64,000 nt of DNA from Alteromonas profundi (GTDB lineage: Bacteria > Pseudomonadota > Gammaproteobacteria > Enterobacterales > Alteromonadaceae). The position numbers and the translations under genes were made by a program. Shown here piece by piece: positions 62,263-64,000 of the stretch. Positions within the stretch are counted from its first letter, which is position 1; each line of letters starts with the position of its first letter. The DNA is taken from the NCBI RefSeq assembly GCF_010500865.1, contig NZ_JAAAWN010000002.1:186001-250000 (forward strand), given 5' to 3'. Under the pieces are notes generated by a model. That model did not search any database and had not been told where the DNA came from. It saw only the letters and a program-made list of their open reading frames with translations.

Positions 62263-64000
62263 GTCGTATTGATACACAAACAGGGCTTATTGCCTGGTTT
62301 GCGAGAAATAGCGTCGCCGCCAACTTATTAATGTGGTTACTTATTGTAGGCGGCATTTTTGGCGCTTTTAGTATCCAAAAACAGGTATTTCCTAACTTTG
62401 AAATAGACGTGGTAAACGTACGTGTTCCCTATTTAGGCGCAGCACCGCAAGAAGTAGAAGAAGGGGTTATTGTTAAAGTTGAAGAATCGATAAAAGATTT
62501 AGAAGGCATTAAAAAAATTACCTCTACCGCCGTGGAAGGAATGGGTACGGTCACCATTGAGGTAGAAGAAGGCTACGATGTACAGCTAGTGCTGGATGAA
62601 GTAAAAGTGCAAGTTGATGCAATTCCGAGCTTTCCTGCAGATACAGAAAAACCGGTTATCTATCGGCAAAAAATACAGCAAGATGTTATTTGGATATCGG
62701 TATTTGGTGATGCAAGTGAACGAGAATTAAAAGAGTTTGCGAAGGTACTTAGGGACGATATTGCTAACTTACCGGGAATATCAAGTGTTCAGGTAGTGGG
62801 TGCCAGAGACTATGAAATATCGGTTGAACTATCAGAGAGGGATTTACAAAAATACAATCTTACTTTTGCCGATGTGGTAACACGCTTATCTCAAACCAGC
62901 GTTGACTTACCCGGCGGTTCTATAAGAACTGAAAATGGCGATATTTTGCTGCGTACAAAAGGTCAGGCGTATACGGGATGGGACTATTCACAAATAGTGC
63001 TTTTAACCAACGCCAATGGTACTCGGGTAACATTAGGTGATGTAGCCTATATTAATGACGGCTTTATTGAAAATAATCAATATGCCTTATTTGACGGCAA
63101 GCCAGCCACCAGCTTGCGGGTAAAAGCGGTAGGCGACCAGAATGCTCTGGAAATTTCTGAGCAGGTGAATGAGTACATAAACCAGGCGAAAGAAGGGTTT
63201 CCCGCCCATATTACAGCAGCAACATGGGGCGATAGCTCCTTCTATCTCGCTGATAGACTGAACATGATGTTAGAAAACATGTTTTTTGGGGCGCTGCTCG
63301 TATTCTTAGTACTTTCGCTGTTTCTAAAAGTGAAGTTAGCGTTTTGGGTTATTGTTGGGTTGCCAGTATGTTTCTTAGGCACCTTATTGGTAATGCCCAT
63401 TGATATGCTCGGTGTATCTATCAACATGCTAAGCCTTTTCGCGTTTATCTTAGTGCTGGGAATAGTGGTAGATGATGCCATTATTATGGGTGAGTCTGCC
63501 TACACTGAAATAGATAAAAAGGGACACTCAGCAGAAAATGTAATTGCTGGGGTTAAGAAGGTAGCCATGCCAGCCACGTTTGGGGTGCTTACTACTATTG
63601 CTGCGTTTTCACCTATGCTCATGGTGTCAGGGCCATTTGGCGTTATATGGAAAACCATCGGATTAGTGGTCATTATCTGTTTGGTTTTTTCTCTAATCGA
63701 ATCGAAATTGATTTTGCCTGCACACTTGGTGCACATGAAGATAAAACCGTATGACCCGACAAAAGCGAACCGATTTCAAAAATTCAGAGACTTTTTTAGC
63801 GAAGGGATAAAACGCTTTATTCAAAATAGCTATGCGCCATTTTTAGAAAAAGCAGTGAAGAACCGCTACACAACAGTGTCGGCATTTTTAGCTATGTTGA
63901 TCCTTACCGTGGGGCTATTTCAAGGCGGTATCGTACGGTTTGTATTTATCCCCAATATTCCCAGCGATTTTATGTTTTCGAGTTTTGAGCTTGAGCCTGG
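62259..64000 (+). CDS. RND efflux permease, 5' part (cut by window end)
   Basis: The frame runs open from ATG 62259 to the last base, 580 codons. MSRIDTQTGLIAWFARNSVAANLLMWLLIVGGIFGAFSI is the first RND helix; the periplasmic part begins KQVFPNFEIDVVNVRVPYLGAAPQEVEEGVIVKVEESIKDLEGIKKI; proton relay DDs lie in FILVLGIVVDDAIIMGESAYTEI (about residue 401). It is of the group with hydrophobic HAE1-like or related activity paired with HlyD-type adaptors. The substrate cannot be told. Confidence 0.9.
   Translation, partial: MSRIDTQTGLIAWFARNSVAANLLMWLLIVGGIFGAFSIQKQVFPNFEIDVVNVRVPYLGAAPQEVEEGVIVKVEESIKDLEGIKKITSTAVEGMGTVTIEVEEGYDVQLVLDEVKVQVDAIPSFPADTEKPVIYRQKIQQDVIWISVFGDASERELKEFAKVLRDDIANLPGISSVQVVGARDYEISVELSERDLQKYNLTFADVVTRLSQTSVDLPGGSIRTENGDILLRTKGQAYTGWDYSQIVLLTNANGTRVTLGDVAYINDGFIENNQYALFDGKPATSLRVKAVGDQNALEISEQVNEYINQAKEGFPAHITAATWGDSSFYLADRLNMMLENMFFGALLVFLVLSLFLKVKLAFWVIVGLPVCFLGTLLVMPIDMLGVSINMLSLFAFILVLGIVVDDAIIMGESAYTEIDKKGHSAENVIAGVKKVAMPATFGVLTTIAAFSPMLMVSGPFGVIWKTIGLVVIICLVFSLIESKLILPAHLVHMKIKPYDPTKANRFQKFRDFFSEGIKRFIQNSYAPFLEKAVKNRYTTVSAFLAMLILTVGLFQGGIVRFVFIPNIPSDFMFSSFELEP

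Overview
The window reads as chromosomal DNA of a marine gammaproteobacterium close to Alteromonas (Alteromonadaceae). This rests on the gene content and the gene order fabH-fabD-fabG-acpP-fabF-pabC-mltG-tmk-holB-tatD, on alaA-yfbR and the fldA/ybfF/fur neighbourhood, and on Alteromonadales-type families such as DUF2788 and DUF3718. No tRNA, rRNA, insertion sequence, prophage or CRISPR array was seen. Assignment to a species is not possible from this alone.

Region 1 (1-8.7 kb) is a fatty-acid and envelope/replication housekeeping block. fabH (3' end only), fabD, fabG, acpP and fabF carry type II fatty-acid synthesis. pabC-mltG-tmk-holB-tatD follow on what looks like a separate promoter. The fabG-acpP gap holds a predicted three-way-junction RNA plus a hairpin that shows the acpP ribosome-binding site in its loop. 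Region 2 (8.7-23.3 kb) is a looser set of single genes: an SDR, a YgjP-like metalloprotease, an NhaC antiporter, an exported catalase with an unannotated 58-codon ORF translationally coupled in front and an ankyrin protein behind, a GNAT, a lipoprotein, a HAD phosphatase, a NYN protein, ychJ, an SOS-controlled sulA-like gene with two LexA boxes, a YqaA-type membrane protein, the msrPQ methionine sulfoxide reductase and a dGTPase.

Region 3 (23.4-38.9 kb) has a glycerophosphodiesterase next to a TonB-dependent receptor that has lost its 5' part. The break abuts a seven-gene caa3-type cytochrome c oxidase operon (coxB, coxA, coxC, a small membrane subunit, ctaG and two cytochromes c). Divergent from it is a large three-part fusion: SDR dehydrogenase, SPW-repeat membrane region and VKOR-like domain. 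alaA-yfbR (YfbR with an unusual HE in place of its HD metal motif), a DUF2189 membrane protein and a small DUF3718 protein follow.

Region 4 (39-64 kb) holds a lipoprotein adaptor with two tandem RND pumps, osmC, cvfB, the pxpABC 5-oxoprolinase coupled to a D-amino-acid transaminase, fur, a chemotaxis receptor, fldA, a DUF2788 protein, ybfF, an H-NS family protein, and the electron-transfer-flavoprotein genes (etf-QO divergent from etfBA, with paired palindromes of the LiuR type between them). A CBM48 protein and a second adaptor/RND pair, cut by the window end, close the window.

The strongest leads for new biology are the acpP leader RNA, the ORF coupled to catalase, the SDR-SPW-VKOR fusion, the YfbR HE variant, and the operator-like palindromes at the etf locus and near 15.2 kb. 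All are sequence-reading inferences. No alignment, folding program or database search was run.
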